Position numbers and translations under genes: made by a program. 64,000 nt of DNA, from contig NC_053391.1 in assembly GCF_905171765.1 (NCBI RefSeq), positions 151,470,230 through 151,534,229 on the forward strand, written 5' to 3'. This DNA is from Bufo bufo (Eukaryota; Chordata; Amphibia; Anura; Bufonidae). The notes below the pieces were generated by a model, which was given only the letters and a program-made list of their open reading frames with translations, was not told the origin of the DNA and did no database searches. Below are positions 34,290 through 45,059 of this stretch, in pieces (within the stretch, counting starts at the first letter, position 1; every line of letters starts with the position of its first letter).

Positions 34290-34373
34290 TTCATAAATAA
34301 AAGTACTTCCACTCACCCCTGCTTTTGGGGTGAATTTGCTGCTTAATACAAACAGTTTTGGGGGGTATTTATT
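34290..34373. repeat. Left remnant of the 85-92-bp array interrupted by the TTAA element
   Basis: One unit (AAAAGTACTTCCACTCACCC to GGGGTATTTATTTT) equivalent to the units that resume at 43964. The two parts were contiguous before the element at 34378-43959 inserted. Confidence 0.8.
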
Positions 34374-35972
34374 TTAGCCACTTCCCGACCACCCATTGAC
34401 TATAAACGCCCTTGGGCGGGTTGTTTATCTCTGAATGGGCGTTCTGGAACGTCCATTCAGAGATCACAGCTGCAAGCTAATTGCGCAGCTGCCAAGCGGG
34501 GGACCCTGTTCCTGGGTGTCCCTGCCTTCTAGATTGCTGTATACACAGCACTCAATGAAGGCTGTGCATACAGTGCAGGACGTGCTATGCCGCTTCCTGT
34601 CCCGGCCGGGTGGTCATGTGACTGCCGGGGCCGGGAGAGTGCAGGAGCTGTCGGGTCTTCCATAGACCTCGATCAGCCCTGCACTGAGGCTGTACAATGC
34701 TGTATTATGCTGCACAGCCTCTATGGGGGGTGTATTTCCCCTGTAACTAGGGCTACTATGTCAGCCCCAGTTACAGGAGAAATCAATAGTAAAAAAAAAA
34801 ATGAAGTTAAATGTCCCCCAGAGGTCATGTATGACTTTATGGGGTACAAATAAATCTATAATACATACAGGAGTATAAGGAACACAAAATGTCCCACAAG
34901 TCAATTCAACATATTGCAATCCATAACATGTTATTTTGAAAAATACCACAAGAGAGGAAAAAAGAGGGGAAAAAAGCACATTAGAGGAAAAGTGAAAAAA
35001 AAGAAAAAGAGAAAATTTCAAGTCAGCATTTCCAGTGATGAGAGTCTACATAAGATATGAGTCAAGGAAACCTGGGAGGACGACCCTGATGTAGAACAGT
35101 TAAGGACAACTATTGTATACAGAGATCCAAATACTATCTGCATATTGTGTCGCATCAAGGATGGTTGGAAAAGGTTGTTGGCAGGATACATGAGGAGCAA
35201 GGTGATCTGTTATGTCTGTGTTAGTGGAGCTATGGGCCATGGAAGAAGAATGTATTCACACTACTTAAATAAATCGCAATGTAATAAATATAAAGCGCTA
35301 TAGCTGTATTAGGAGATGGAGCTTACCTACTGCCGCTGTGGGGAAATACGCCAGTTGTAAATGTGCTGTAAGATGCTAATAGTGTGTATCCACACACTAG
35401 ATGAGGAAGCGCTGCGGTGTCTTTGAAACGCCCGCCTATATGTAGCGTGGGGGGGCGTGTGCGTCGCTATGCGGAAGGTCAGAGGCTGATGGTGCGTTCC
35501 ACTTGTTTGCGTGTCACGCGTCACAAGGCTGGGGCGGATGTGACGAGGTGCGCAACCGGAAGTATGATGCGTTCCATGATGCGTTCCATTCGAAACCGGA
35601 AGCAGTGAGTACCACCGCTTGCGGTCCAAAAAGGAACTGCTGTAGATAGTGTTGAAGTGATTGATGCACGATGTGAAGTCTACATCGGGAGTGTGTATAA
35701 ATAATGGCCAAAGAGTTTATATAGTGAATATGCCCGGATGTGTAGAATCACTATGTGGCAGGTAGTGTATTGAAATATCGGACACAATAACTATAGGAGG
35801 GTGTTTCTATTAGTAAAAGGATACCAAACCTTAATCAAAACAGCCACAAAATCATTATACCACCTGGAAAAAAATAGAGAGATATATTATTACCAAAACA
35901 TGGTAGTATATGTACATATGGTAACAGTGTAAGTTTTATCCATTATGCCTTCATCACTCTTGTACAAGAGAA

Positions 35973-38900
35973 TCATGTAAAGCACTGTATGTCGTAATCC
36001 CTATTGAGCCCCTTTGGTTCCAAGCAGTCCATCTTGTGGATCCAGAAGGCTTCACGTTTTTTTTAATTGCTTGATCCGATCGTATCCCCTTCTGTGGGGT
36101 AGGATCTGTTCGATAACCTGAAATTTGAGTTGCGCTAAATTGTGGCCGGCTGTTTCAAAATGGGCAGGTACAGGGAAAAGAAGATTTTTGCGTCTAATTG
36201 AGGATTTGTGCTGGCATATGAGATCACAAATTTTTTGGGTTGTTTCTCCTAAATAAACCTTGCCGCATGGGCATTTTAGCAAGTAGACCACAAATGAAGA
36301 CTCGCATGTAAAAAAAACCTTTTATGGGAAAACTTTTTCCGGATTGGGGATGGTGGAAATGAGTGCCCCTGAGGACATTGCTGCATTGTTGGCAGTGAAT
36401 GCACGGAAAAGTTCCTGTCTTTTGTGTTGTTAGAAATCTCTGTTTAGGGATATTGTGCAGTGGGCCGATATCTGCTTTGACTAGAAAGTCTCTTAGGTTT
36501 TTAGGTCTACGGTTCCATGCTAAGATAGGGTTTTTAAATTCTTGTACCAGGGGAAAGGCTTTCTGTAGAATGGACCAATGGTTTCTAATGCTGTTCAATA
36601 TTTTTTTGGTGGTGGGGTGGTAAGTGTGGACAAATGGTATACGGTTAAGGGCAGTTTTGGGTTTCCTGGGGGCGGTAGTGGTCGTATCTCTGAGGAGGTG
36701 CTCTGGATACCCTCTTTCCTTGAATCTGTCTGCCATTTCGGTGAGACGGGTTTGTACTTGGTCACTGGATGTGACAATGCGTTTGATCCGTGTGTATTGA
36801 GAGGTTGGAAGTGATTTTTTTGTATTAAGTGAATGAAAACTTGTATAGTGTAACAGATTGTTGCGATCAGTAGGTTTGCGATATAGATCCGTGCTAAGGG
36901 TACCGAATGAGGTTTTAGTAACGGTCGTGTCTAGGAAACTGATTGAAGTGATATAAGAGTGAATGGTGAATTGTAATTCATGGTATATGCTGTTAAGATA
37001 GTTATGGAAGTCGGTCAAGGATTCCATGGAGCCCCTCCATATGCAGAAAATATCGTCAATATAGCGTTTCCAGGTGAGGACGTGTTCAGAAAAACGACTA
37101 TCAGGGTAAATGAAGGATTCCTCAAAATCGGCCATATAACAATTTGCATATGGAGGGGCCACATTAGACCCCATCGCGGTCCCCTGGCATTGTAAATAGA
37201 AAGAATCTTCAAAAAGAAAAAAGTGGTTTGTGAGGACTAGTTCAAGAATGTCCATATGGAAGGATATAGTGTCTGGGTTGTGTAGATGGGCTGTGAGACA
37301 TTTGGAGACGGCCTGTAGTCCCTTAGGGTGTTGGATCGAAGTATATAGGCTGGCGACGTCCCAAGTTACCAGTAGTGTATCCTGTGGTAGTGATGGAAGG
37401 TTGTGAATTATGTGAAGAAAATCTGATGTGTCGAGTATGAATGATTTTGTCTGTTTGATCAATGGGGTCAATGATTTTTCCAATAAGATGGACAATGGTG
37501 ACAAGATGGAATTGGTTGAGGCCACAATTGGTCGTCCTGGGGGATTATTGAGGTCTTTGTGGATTTTCGGTAATGTGTACAGAACCGGAATCACTGGATT
37601 ATTGTTTGACAAGAAAGTTACCGTGGCATTGTCAATGATGTTGAGCATATGATAATGTTGTACGACCTTGTGTATTTTATCTCTGATTTGTGGGGTGGGG
37701 TCAGCCGTAAGTTTACGATAAATGGTGACATCATGTAGTTGGCGGTAACTTTCAGTCTTATACTGGGCTTTGTCCATTAGCACTAATGCTCCCCCTTTAT
37801 CCGCAGGTTTAATGATAAGGTCTTTTCTTTTAAGTAGGGAGAAGAGTGCTTGTGTTTGGATATTATTGAGATTATTTTGATATTTGTATTTACCCATATG
37901 GAGGTCTTTCCTGAATTGGGTCATGTCTTTTTGAACCAGGGAAATGAATGTCTCTATGGCCCGTTTGTTCTTGGGTGGCATATAGTGACTCTTGTTTCTT
38001 AGTCCCAAGTCCCCTATGGAAACTTGTGGGCTAGGATTACAAGAGATAGTCTTGTTGGGTTCCTGTCTTTCAGAAAAATGTGCTTTCAGGCGAATGTTCC
38101 TGTAAAGTCTGTTCAGGTCTAAATCCAATTGGAAGGTGTCCACTTGGTTAGACGGACAGAATGACAGTCCCATCTCAAGAAGGGATATCTCTGCGGGTCC
38201 TAGTGTATGCGATGAAATATTAACGACTAAAGACGGTACCTGGGATCTGGTTGTCATGTTGGCTGGTCCACGTGACGTTGTTGCGGATCGTCCCCTGCTT
38301 CTGCGTCGACCTCTGAAGGAATGTTGGGCGTAGGTATCAGGTTGGGTGTAGGGATCGCCTTCGGAGCCCGAATGTGATGAGTCCCTTGACTGTGAACGGT
38401 ATCTGTATCGATTGTTCCTGGAGGTGGTAGGATCTGGCCATTTGTAGACCCTGTTGAGTCTGTAGTCCTCTGTATCGCGTAGAAATTTGTTGCGTTTTGT
38501 AGATTCGATTTCTTTCTTGTGGTTTTGTAGAGTCGATTCAATCTTGGTCCGTAATTGCTGAAATTCATCTGCAGGTAGCACTGCAGTGAGTTGATCCTCA
38601 ATGGTCCTGATCTCTCCTTTTGTCTTAGCAATGGCATCTTGGAGGTATGATAGCGTTAAAGCTATAAGATCAAAAGAGCATTTATTCAAAATGCGTTCAA
38701 ATTTGTTACAAAATTCGGAGTTATCCTTAAAGAATGTCGGTCTGGTGCGAATTCTTAGACCACGAGGGATTCTTTGGACTTTGAGGTATTCTGCTAGTGT
38801 AACGCAGTGGAGCTCGTAATTAAGCAATCTTCGGGACTCCCTCTCTAGGTCCCTTGACTTTAGCTCTGATGGTGAAGTTTGTAGAAAATCACTGGAAATG

Positions 38901-38974
38901 TTGACTTGTGATAGCATATGTGTAATCTCGTCCTGTTCAAAAGAGAGAGTTTCACTTGCCATGATGTTGGTCAC
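35973..38974 (-). pseudogene. Penelope-like RT + GIY-YIG endonuclease, one homopolymer frameshift
   Basis: The protein reverse-transcribes the element and cuts target DNA. The ORF starts at 38974 (MTNIMASETLSF). The reverse transcriptase spans roughly residues 370-680: DKGGALVLMD, LPKIHK, GRPIVAS, TWDVASLYTSI (Asp of motif A next to W538), GTAMGSNVAPPYA and YIDD at 638-641 (genomic 37052-37063). The GIY-YIG nuclease follows: VVYLLKCPCGKVYLGET. The frame is lost at a run of eight A at 36310-36317 where the inverted copy has seven; the true end would be 35973. So 916 codons are open and the last about 110 are out of frame. The best preserved retroelement gene here apart from the L1-like ORF2. 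Confidence 0.9.
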
Positions 38975-38999
38975 AGGTGCTCAGTCCAGTAAAGGAAAA

Positions 39000-39235
39000 A
39001 TTCAATAGAGATGTAGACCTCCTGGCACTCTGGAGGGTTGCTGCTTGGAGTCGGGTTCCCACCCCGTGTAGTAAATAAAATAGAAAACTCCAGCAATATG
39101 CGTTAGTATCAAAGAATATTTCGTTTATTATGAAAATGCGGCGTCGTGATGTGACGTTTCGGCCACTTAGGCCTTTATCAAACTTTGTGAAAAATACAAA
39201 GGGAGGGTGATATTACAATCATGTCAGAAAATACG
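39000..39235 (-). repeat. Penelope-like terminal block (pLTR-like) of the reverse-strand copy
   Basis: Reverse complement of 41600-41814. Contains TTTCGGCCACTTAGGCC (39158-39174), a hammerhead-like relic on the reverse strand: GATAAA, a GGCC/GGCC stem, GAAAC and GTC. Core positions C3 and G8 are changed (TTGATAA where CUGANGA is expected). Confidence 0.7.
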
Positions 39236-39276
39236 ACCACTACCGCCCCCAGGTAGTGGTTGCCCCCCAGGTAGTG

Positions 39277-39996
39277 GTCCTCAGAGATACGACCACTACC
39301 GCCCCCAGGAAACCCAAAACTGCCCTTAACCGTATACCATTTGTCCACACTTACCACCCCACCACCAAAAAAATATTGAACAGCATTAGAAACCATTGGT
39401 CCATTCTACAGAAAGCCTTTCCCTTGGTACAAGAATTTAAAAACCCTATCTTAGCATGCAACCGTAGACCTAAAAACCTAAGAGACTTTCTAGTCAAAGC
39501 AGATATCGGCCCACTGCACAATATCCCTAAACAGAGATTTCTAACACAAAAGACAGGAACTTTTCTGTGCATTCACTGCCAACAATGCAGCAATGTCCTC
39601 AGGGGCACTCATTTCCACCATCCCCAATCCGGAAAAAGTTTTCCCATAAAAGGTTTTTTTACATGCGAGTCTTCATTTGTGGTCTACTTGCTAAAATGCC
39701 CATGCGGCAAGGTTTATGTAGGAGAAACAACCCCAAAAATTTGTGATCGCATATGCCAGCACAAATCCTCAATTAGACGCAAAAATCTTCTTTTCCCTGT
39801 ACCTGCCCATTTTGAAACAGCCGGCCACAATTTAGCGCAACTCAAATTTCAGGTTATCGAACAGATCCTACCCCACAGAAGGAGATACCATCGGATCACG
39901 CAATTAAAAAAACGTGAAGCCTTCTGGATCCACAAGATGGACTGCTTGGAACCAAAGGGGCTCAATAGGGATTACGACATACAGTGCTTTACATGA
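39277..39996 (+). pseudogene. Inverted partial copy: Penelope GIY-YIG endonuclease end
   Basis: About 240 codons, open to the stop, beginning DTTTTAPRKPKTALN at the truncation. The nuclease reads SSFVVYLLKCPCGKVYVGET, then RICQHKSSIRRK, PAHFETAGHNLAQLKFQVIEQI and REAFWIHKMDC. There is no RT domain upstream. Just before it, 39230-39280 holds three copies of ACCACTACC/CCAGGTAGTGG, a rearranged junction with the reverse-strand copy. It preserves the reading frame broken in the longer copy. Confidence 0.85.
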
Positions 39997-40890
39997 TTCT
40001 CTTGTACAAGAGTGATGAAGGCATAATGGATAAAACTTACACTGTTACCATATGTACATATACTACCATGTTTTGGTAATAATATATCTCTCTATTTTTT
40101 TCCAGGTGGTATAATGATTTTGTGGCTGTTTTGATTAAGGTTTGGTATCCTTTTACTAATAGAAACACCCTCCTATAGTTATTGTGTCCGATATTTCAAT
40201 ACACTACCTGCCACATAGTGATTCTACACATCCGGGCATATTCACTATATAAACTCTTTGGCCAATATTTATACACACTCCCGATGTAGACTTCACATCG
40301 TGCATCAATCACTTCAACACTATCTACAGCAGTTCCTTTTTGGACCGCAAGCGGTGGTACTCACGGCTTCCGGTTTCGAATGGAACGCATCATACTTCCG
40401 GTTGCGCTCCTCGTCACATCCGCCCCAGCCTTGTGACGCGTGACACGCAAACAAGTGGAACGCACCATCAACCTCTGACCTTCCGCATAGCGACGCACAC
40501 GCCCCCCCACGCTACATATAGGCTGGCGTTTCAAAGACACCGCAGCGCTTCCTCATCTAGTGTGTGGATACACACTATTAGCATCTTACAGCGCATTTAC
40601 AACTGGCGTATTTCCCCACAGCGGCAGTAGGTAAGCTCCATCTCCTAATACAGCTATAGCGCTTTATATTTATTACATTGCGATTTATTTAAGTAGTGTG
40701 AATACATTCTTCTTCCATGGCCCATAGCTCCACTAACACAGACATAACAGATCACCTTGCTCCTCATGTATCCTGCCAACAACCTTTTCCAACCATCCTT
40801 GATGCGACACAATATGCAGATAGTATTTGGATCTCTGTATACAATAGTTGTCCTTAACTGTTCTACATCAGGGTCGTCCTCCCAGGTTTC

Positions 40891-41347
40891 TGTAAGGTAC
40901 CTGTAAAAGGTAGTGTCCGAAGTGTAAGTAGTGTGCTAGAGATCCAGGCAAAGCGTCGTCAGGCAAATAGTTCACAATCAAAATCCGGAGAAGAATCAGG
41001 CAGGCTAAGGTCATTCACGATCTGGCGGCAATGTACAAAATCAGCAGGCTGTAGAATAGTCGGGATAACAGGCAGGAGTTCAATACAAGGAAGATCACTG
41101 AAGTCAAAACACCCAGGGAAGAAATCCAAATAAACGGGCACTGAGTGATGTCCTCACTTCCTATTTAAAGGCTGTCCAGATTGAGAATTGTCCACAGCTG
41201 GCAGCAGGTGGAGCTAGAGAGTATGATGTAGTGTTGAACACAGTAAGGACATTCCCAAAGTCTAGATCTCTTCTGTAGCACAACAGGTAAGGCTATGGTT
41301 TAAGAGACCAGGAAGATCCCGGTTCAAATACAACCCGGGTCATGACA
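40891..41347 (-). mobile_element. Probable solo LTR with 5-bp target duplication
   Basis: The 457-bp insert starts TGTAAGGTACC and ends GGTCATGACA, with GTTTC on both sides (40886-40890, 41348-41352). The opposite Penelope arm holds the uninterrupted sequence (complement of CCAGGTTTCCTTGAC near 35060-35077). TG...CA ends and a 5-bp duplication are the marks of an LTR. On the reverse strand a TTTAAATA box (41162-41169 complement) lies well inside, favouring that orientation. No internal retroelement genes remain, so it probably arose by recombination between two LTRs. The family is not determined. Confidence 0.75.
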
Positions 41348-41599
41348 GTTTCCTTGACTCATATCTTATGTAGACTCTCATCACTGGAAATGCTGACTTG
41401 AAATTTTCTCTTTTTCTTTTTTTCCCTTTTCCTCTAATGTGCTTTTTTCCCCTCTTTTTTCCTCTCTTGTGGTATTTTTCAAAATAACATGTTATGGATT
41501 GCAATATGTTGAATTGACTTGTGGGACATTTTGTGTTCCTTATACTCCTGTATGTATTATAGATTTATTTGTACACCATATGTTGGATATCTGACATGA

Positions 41600-41814
41600 T
41601 TGTAATTATCACCCTCCCTTTGTATTTTTCACATAGTTTGATAAAGGCCTAAGTGTCCGAAACGTCACATCACGACGCCGCATTTTCATAATAAACGAAA
41701 TATTCTTTGATACTAACGCATATTGCTGGAGTTTTCTATTTTATTTACTACACGGGGTGGGAACCCGACTCCAAGCAGCAACCCTCCAGAGTGCCAGGAG
41801 GTCTACATCTCTAT
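41600..41814 (+). repeat. Penelope-like terminal block of the inverted copy
   Basis: Matches 39000-39235 in inverse orientation. The hammerhead-like relic is at 41638-41666 (TTGATAAAGGCC...GAAACGTC); here one stem strand is GTCC rather than GGCC. It ends at the right target duplication. Confidence 0.7.
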
Positions 41815-43963
41815 TGACTTTATGGGGGACACAAAGTGTAAAATAAAAAAATAAAATAAAGTGTTTTTAAAAAAAAAAAAGTTTCACATTTGAAAAATAA
41901 AAAATTCCCCCCAAATCCGTTATTTAAAGAAAGGAAAAAAAAAATAGAAGAAAAAAAATAAAATAGACATATTTGGTATCACCGCATCCGCAATTACCAG
42001 CTCTATAATAATATCATATGATCTACCCATCAGGTGAACACCGTAAAAAAAAAAAAAATTAACATTGTGCCAAAACTGATTTTTTTGTGAGCTCACCTCC
42101 CAAAAAACATAATGTTAATCAATCAAAAAGTTGTATGTACCCCAAAATGGTAGCAATTAAGAAGTCACCTCATTCCGCAAAAAATGAACCCCCACATAAC
42201 CATAGCCAGAAAAATACAAAAAATATGGCTCTATGAAAATTGTAACACAAAAACATGATTTTTTTTCTAAAAATTATCTTGTTGTGTAAAATGTAAAAAA
42301 TAAATAGAAAATAGACATATTTGGTATCTCCACATCCGTAACAATTGGCTCTACAAAAAACCTCACCTCACAAAAAACATAATATCAATCAATCAAAAAG
42401 TCATATATACCCAAAAATGGTAGCAATAAAAATGTTAACTCGTCCTGCAAAAAAACAAGCCCTCACACAAGACAATAGCCTGAAAAATAATATGGCTCTA
42501 AGAAAATGGCAACACAAAAACATGATTCTTTTTCTAAAAATGTTTTTTATTGTGTAAAACGGGGGGGAAAAAAACTAGACATATTTGGTATTGTTGCATC
42601 CGTAATGCCCGGATCTATAAAAATATCACATGATCTACCCCATCAAGTGAAAAGTGTAAAAAAAAATATAGAAAATGACACCAAACAGCTTTTTTTGTGA
42701 CTTCACCTCCCAAAAATGAGATAAAAAGCAACCAGAAAGCCAAATGTACCCCAAAATTGTGACAATAAAAACTACAGCTTGTCTTGCACAAAATAAGCCC
42801 TCACGCAGCTCATTCAACAAAAAATAAAAAAAGTTATTGCTCTTAAAAACCATGACAGAAAATTCCATGTTAGAAAATTCAGATGCCGCTCCTTCCCTTC
42901 TGAGCCCTGGCGTGTCCCCAAATGGGTAGAAAATTGGGGGGGATGGGGGATTTTCTCCTGTTATCTTTTGTGAAAAAAAAGTTTCGGCCTAAAGCACCAT
43001 TTTCACACCCAAGTATTAAAAATCTTTAAAATAGTTGTTGAGTGAAATGCTCGCTACATAAATTTAGTCACTTTTTGGGGGTTTTCACTGTGGGGTTACC
43101 TCAGGGCCTCTTCAAATGCAACATGGTGCCAAAAGACCATTCCAGCAAAATCTGCCCTCCAAAAACCATATGGCGCTCCTTGCCTTCTGTGCCCTGTCGT
43201 GTGCCCAAACAGCGGTATACGACCACATATGGGGTGTTTCTGCAAACTGCAGAATCAAGGTAATACATATTGAGATTTGTTTTGTTGTTAACCCTTGATT
43301 TGTTCCAGGAAAAAATTGATTAAAATGGAAGATCTGCAAAAAAAGTGACATTTTGAAAGTTCACCTCTATTTTGCTTTAATTCCTGTGGAATACCTAAAG
43401 GGTTAACAACATTTCTAAGACCAGTTTTGAATAGTTTGAGGGGTGTCATTTCTAAAATGGGGTCATTTATGGGTTGGTTCTATTATGTAAGCCCCACAAA
43501 GTGACTTCAGAACTGAACTGGTCCTTAAAAAAGTTGACTTTGGAAATTTTCTTAAAAATGTCAAAAATTGCTTCTAAAATTCAAAACCTTCTAGCGTCCT
43601 AAAAAAATAAAATTGCATTACTAAAATGATGCCAACATAAAGTAGACATAATGGGAATGTTAATGAATAAATATTTTATGAGGCATCACCATCTGTCTTA
43701 AAAGCAGAGAGATTCAAATTTAGTGAACAGTGAATTTTTTTACATTTTTGTTAACTTTGGATTTTTTTTTTATAAATAAAAGGTAAAACAAATTGACTCA
43801 AATTTACCATTAAAATGAATTAAAATGTGTCACAAGAAAACAATCTCTGAATGGCTTGGATAATTAAAAGTGTTCCAAAGTTATTACCACATAAAGTGAC
43901 ACAGATTTTCAAAATTATGCCTGGTCAGGAAGAGGGTAAATGGCCCGGTCTGGAAGTGGTTAA

Positions 43964-44990
43964 ATATATAAAAGTACGTCCATTCATTCTTGCTTTTGGG
44001 GTGAATTTGTGGCCTCAAACAAACAGTTTTGGGGTGTATTTATTTTAAATATAGAAAAATTTGTCCATTGATCCTTGCTTTTGCAGTGAATTTGCAGTCT
44101 GATACAAGCAGTTTTGCGGTGTATTTATTTTAAATATTAAAAAATACGTCCATTCATCCTTGCTTTTGGTCTGAATTTGCAGCCTTAGGCCTCATGCACA
44201 CGGCCGTTGTGCAGCCGTTCCGTGCATTTGAGACAGCAATTTGGGGTCCCCAATGCACGGGCAACATCTGTCTGGCGGCCGAGACGTATCGAGACCCTTT
44301 CAACTTGAATGGGTCCGTGATCCGTCCGCACCATAAAAAATAGAACATGTTCGATTTTTTTTCAGTGCGGAGGCACGGGCAGAAACACCACGGAAACACT
44401 CCATAGTGCTTCCGTGGGGTTCTGATCCGTGCTTCCATTCCGCACTGAAACTCCCGGATTGCGGACCCATTTAAGCAAATGGTTCAGTGTGCATGAGGCC
44501 TTATACAAGTAGTTTTGGGGTGTGTTTTTATTTTGTATATAAAAGTAACTCCATTCATCCTTGCTTGCAGTTTTGGATTGTGTTTATTTAAAATATATAA
44601 AAGTAAGTCCATTCATTCTTGCTTTTGGTGTGAATTTGTGGCCTGATACAAACAGTTTTGGGGTGTGTTTATTTCATATATAAAAGTACTTCCATTCATC
44701 CTTGCTTCTGCGGTGAATTTGCCGCCTGATATAAACAGTTTGGGATATGTTTATTTTATATATAAAAATACTTCCACTCATCCTTGCTTTTGGGGTGAAT
44801 TTGCCACCTGATAAAAAACAGATTTGGGGTGTGTTTATTTTAAAAATATAAAAGTATGTCCATTCATTCTTGCTTTTGGGGTGAATTTGCTGCCTGATAC
44901 AAACAGTTTTGGGGTGTGTTTATTTCATATATAACAGTTCTTCTATTTATCCTTGCTTCTGGGGTGAAATTGCATTCTGATAGTATTGTT
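43964..44990. repeat. Tandem array, period about 84-92 bp
   Basis: Units read AAAAGTACNTCCATTCATCC, TTGCTTTTGGGGTGAATTTG, CTGATACAAACAGTTTTGGG, TGTTTATTTTA. About nine units continue from the single one left of the TTAA element. A Harbinger-type MITE interrupts one unit at 44188. The array lies just before a hAT transposase and is probably the leader array of that element (copy E). Confidence 0.85.
44188..44500. mobile_element. Harbinger-type MITE inside the array
   Basis: Runs GGCCTCATGCACACGGCCG to GTGTGCATGAGGCC with TTA on both sides (44185-44187 and 44501-44503). The host unit reads GCAGCC-TTA-TACAAG, which matches neighbouring array units once the insert and one TTA are removed. Related to the copy at 15738. 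Confidence 0.85.
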
Positions 44991-45059
44991 GCATTCCGCT
45001 TGCAGTTTCTCTCGGGCAGACAGGTGAAAGGCCCTTCTCTGGGAATGGGCTAAAATTTT

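Larger units (their letters stand above)
34845..41814 (-). mobile_element. Penelope-like retroelement with an inverted, 5'-truncated second copy
   Basis: TGACTTTATGGGG flanks the insert (34832-34844 and 41815-41827), a 13-bp target duplication. From right to left, the reverse-strand copy has a terminal block (39000-39235), the full ORF and a 3' UTR down to 34845. From 39240 a second copy runs the other way, holding only the nuclease end of the ORF, the 3' UTR and the terminal block (41600-41814). The two arms form an inverted repeat of almost 2 kb. Inverted partial copies of this type are common for Penelope-like elements. A solo LTR is inserted in the right arm. Confidence 0.88.
34378..43959. 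mobile_element. TTAA-flanked DNA element, split by a Penelope-like insertion
   Basis: The left end is CCACTTCCCGACC after TTAG (34374-34377, one change from TTAA) and the right end GGTCTGGAAGTGG before TTAA (43960-43963); the ends match at 12 of 13 positions. Removing the insert at 34845-41814 leaves about 2.6 kb with GC-rich hairpins on the left (e.g. TCTCTGAATGGGCGTT paired with its complement, 34431-34461) and A-rich degenerate repeats on the right, where AGACATATTTGGTAT recurs at 41964, 42312 and 42576. No transposase found. The ends resemble those of the element at 18614. Confidence 0.82.

Noticed and set aside
36399..38819. Several plus-strand ORFs opposite the Penelope gene
   Set aside because: They are antisense shadows of the RT/GIY-YIG reading frame.
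41310..41347. tRNA-like end (GGTTCAAATAC B-box) suggesting a SINE
   Set aside because: No A box at the right distance, no A-rich tail, and the TG...CA ends with 5-bp duplication fit an LTR better.
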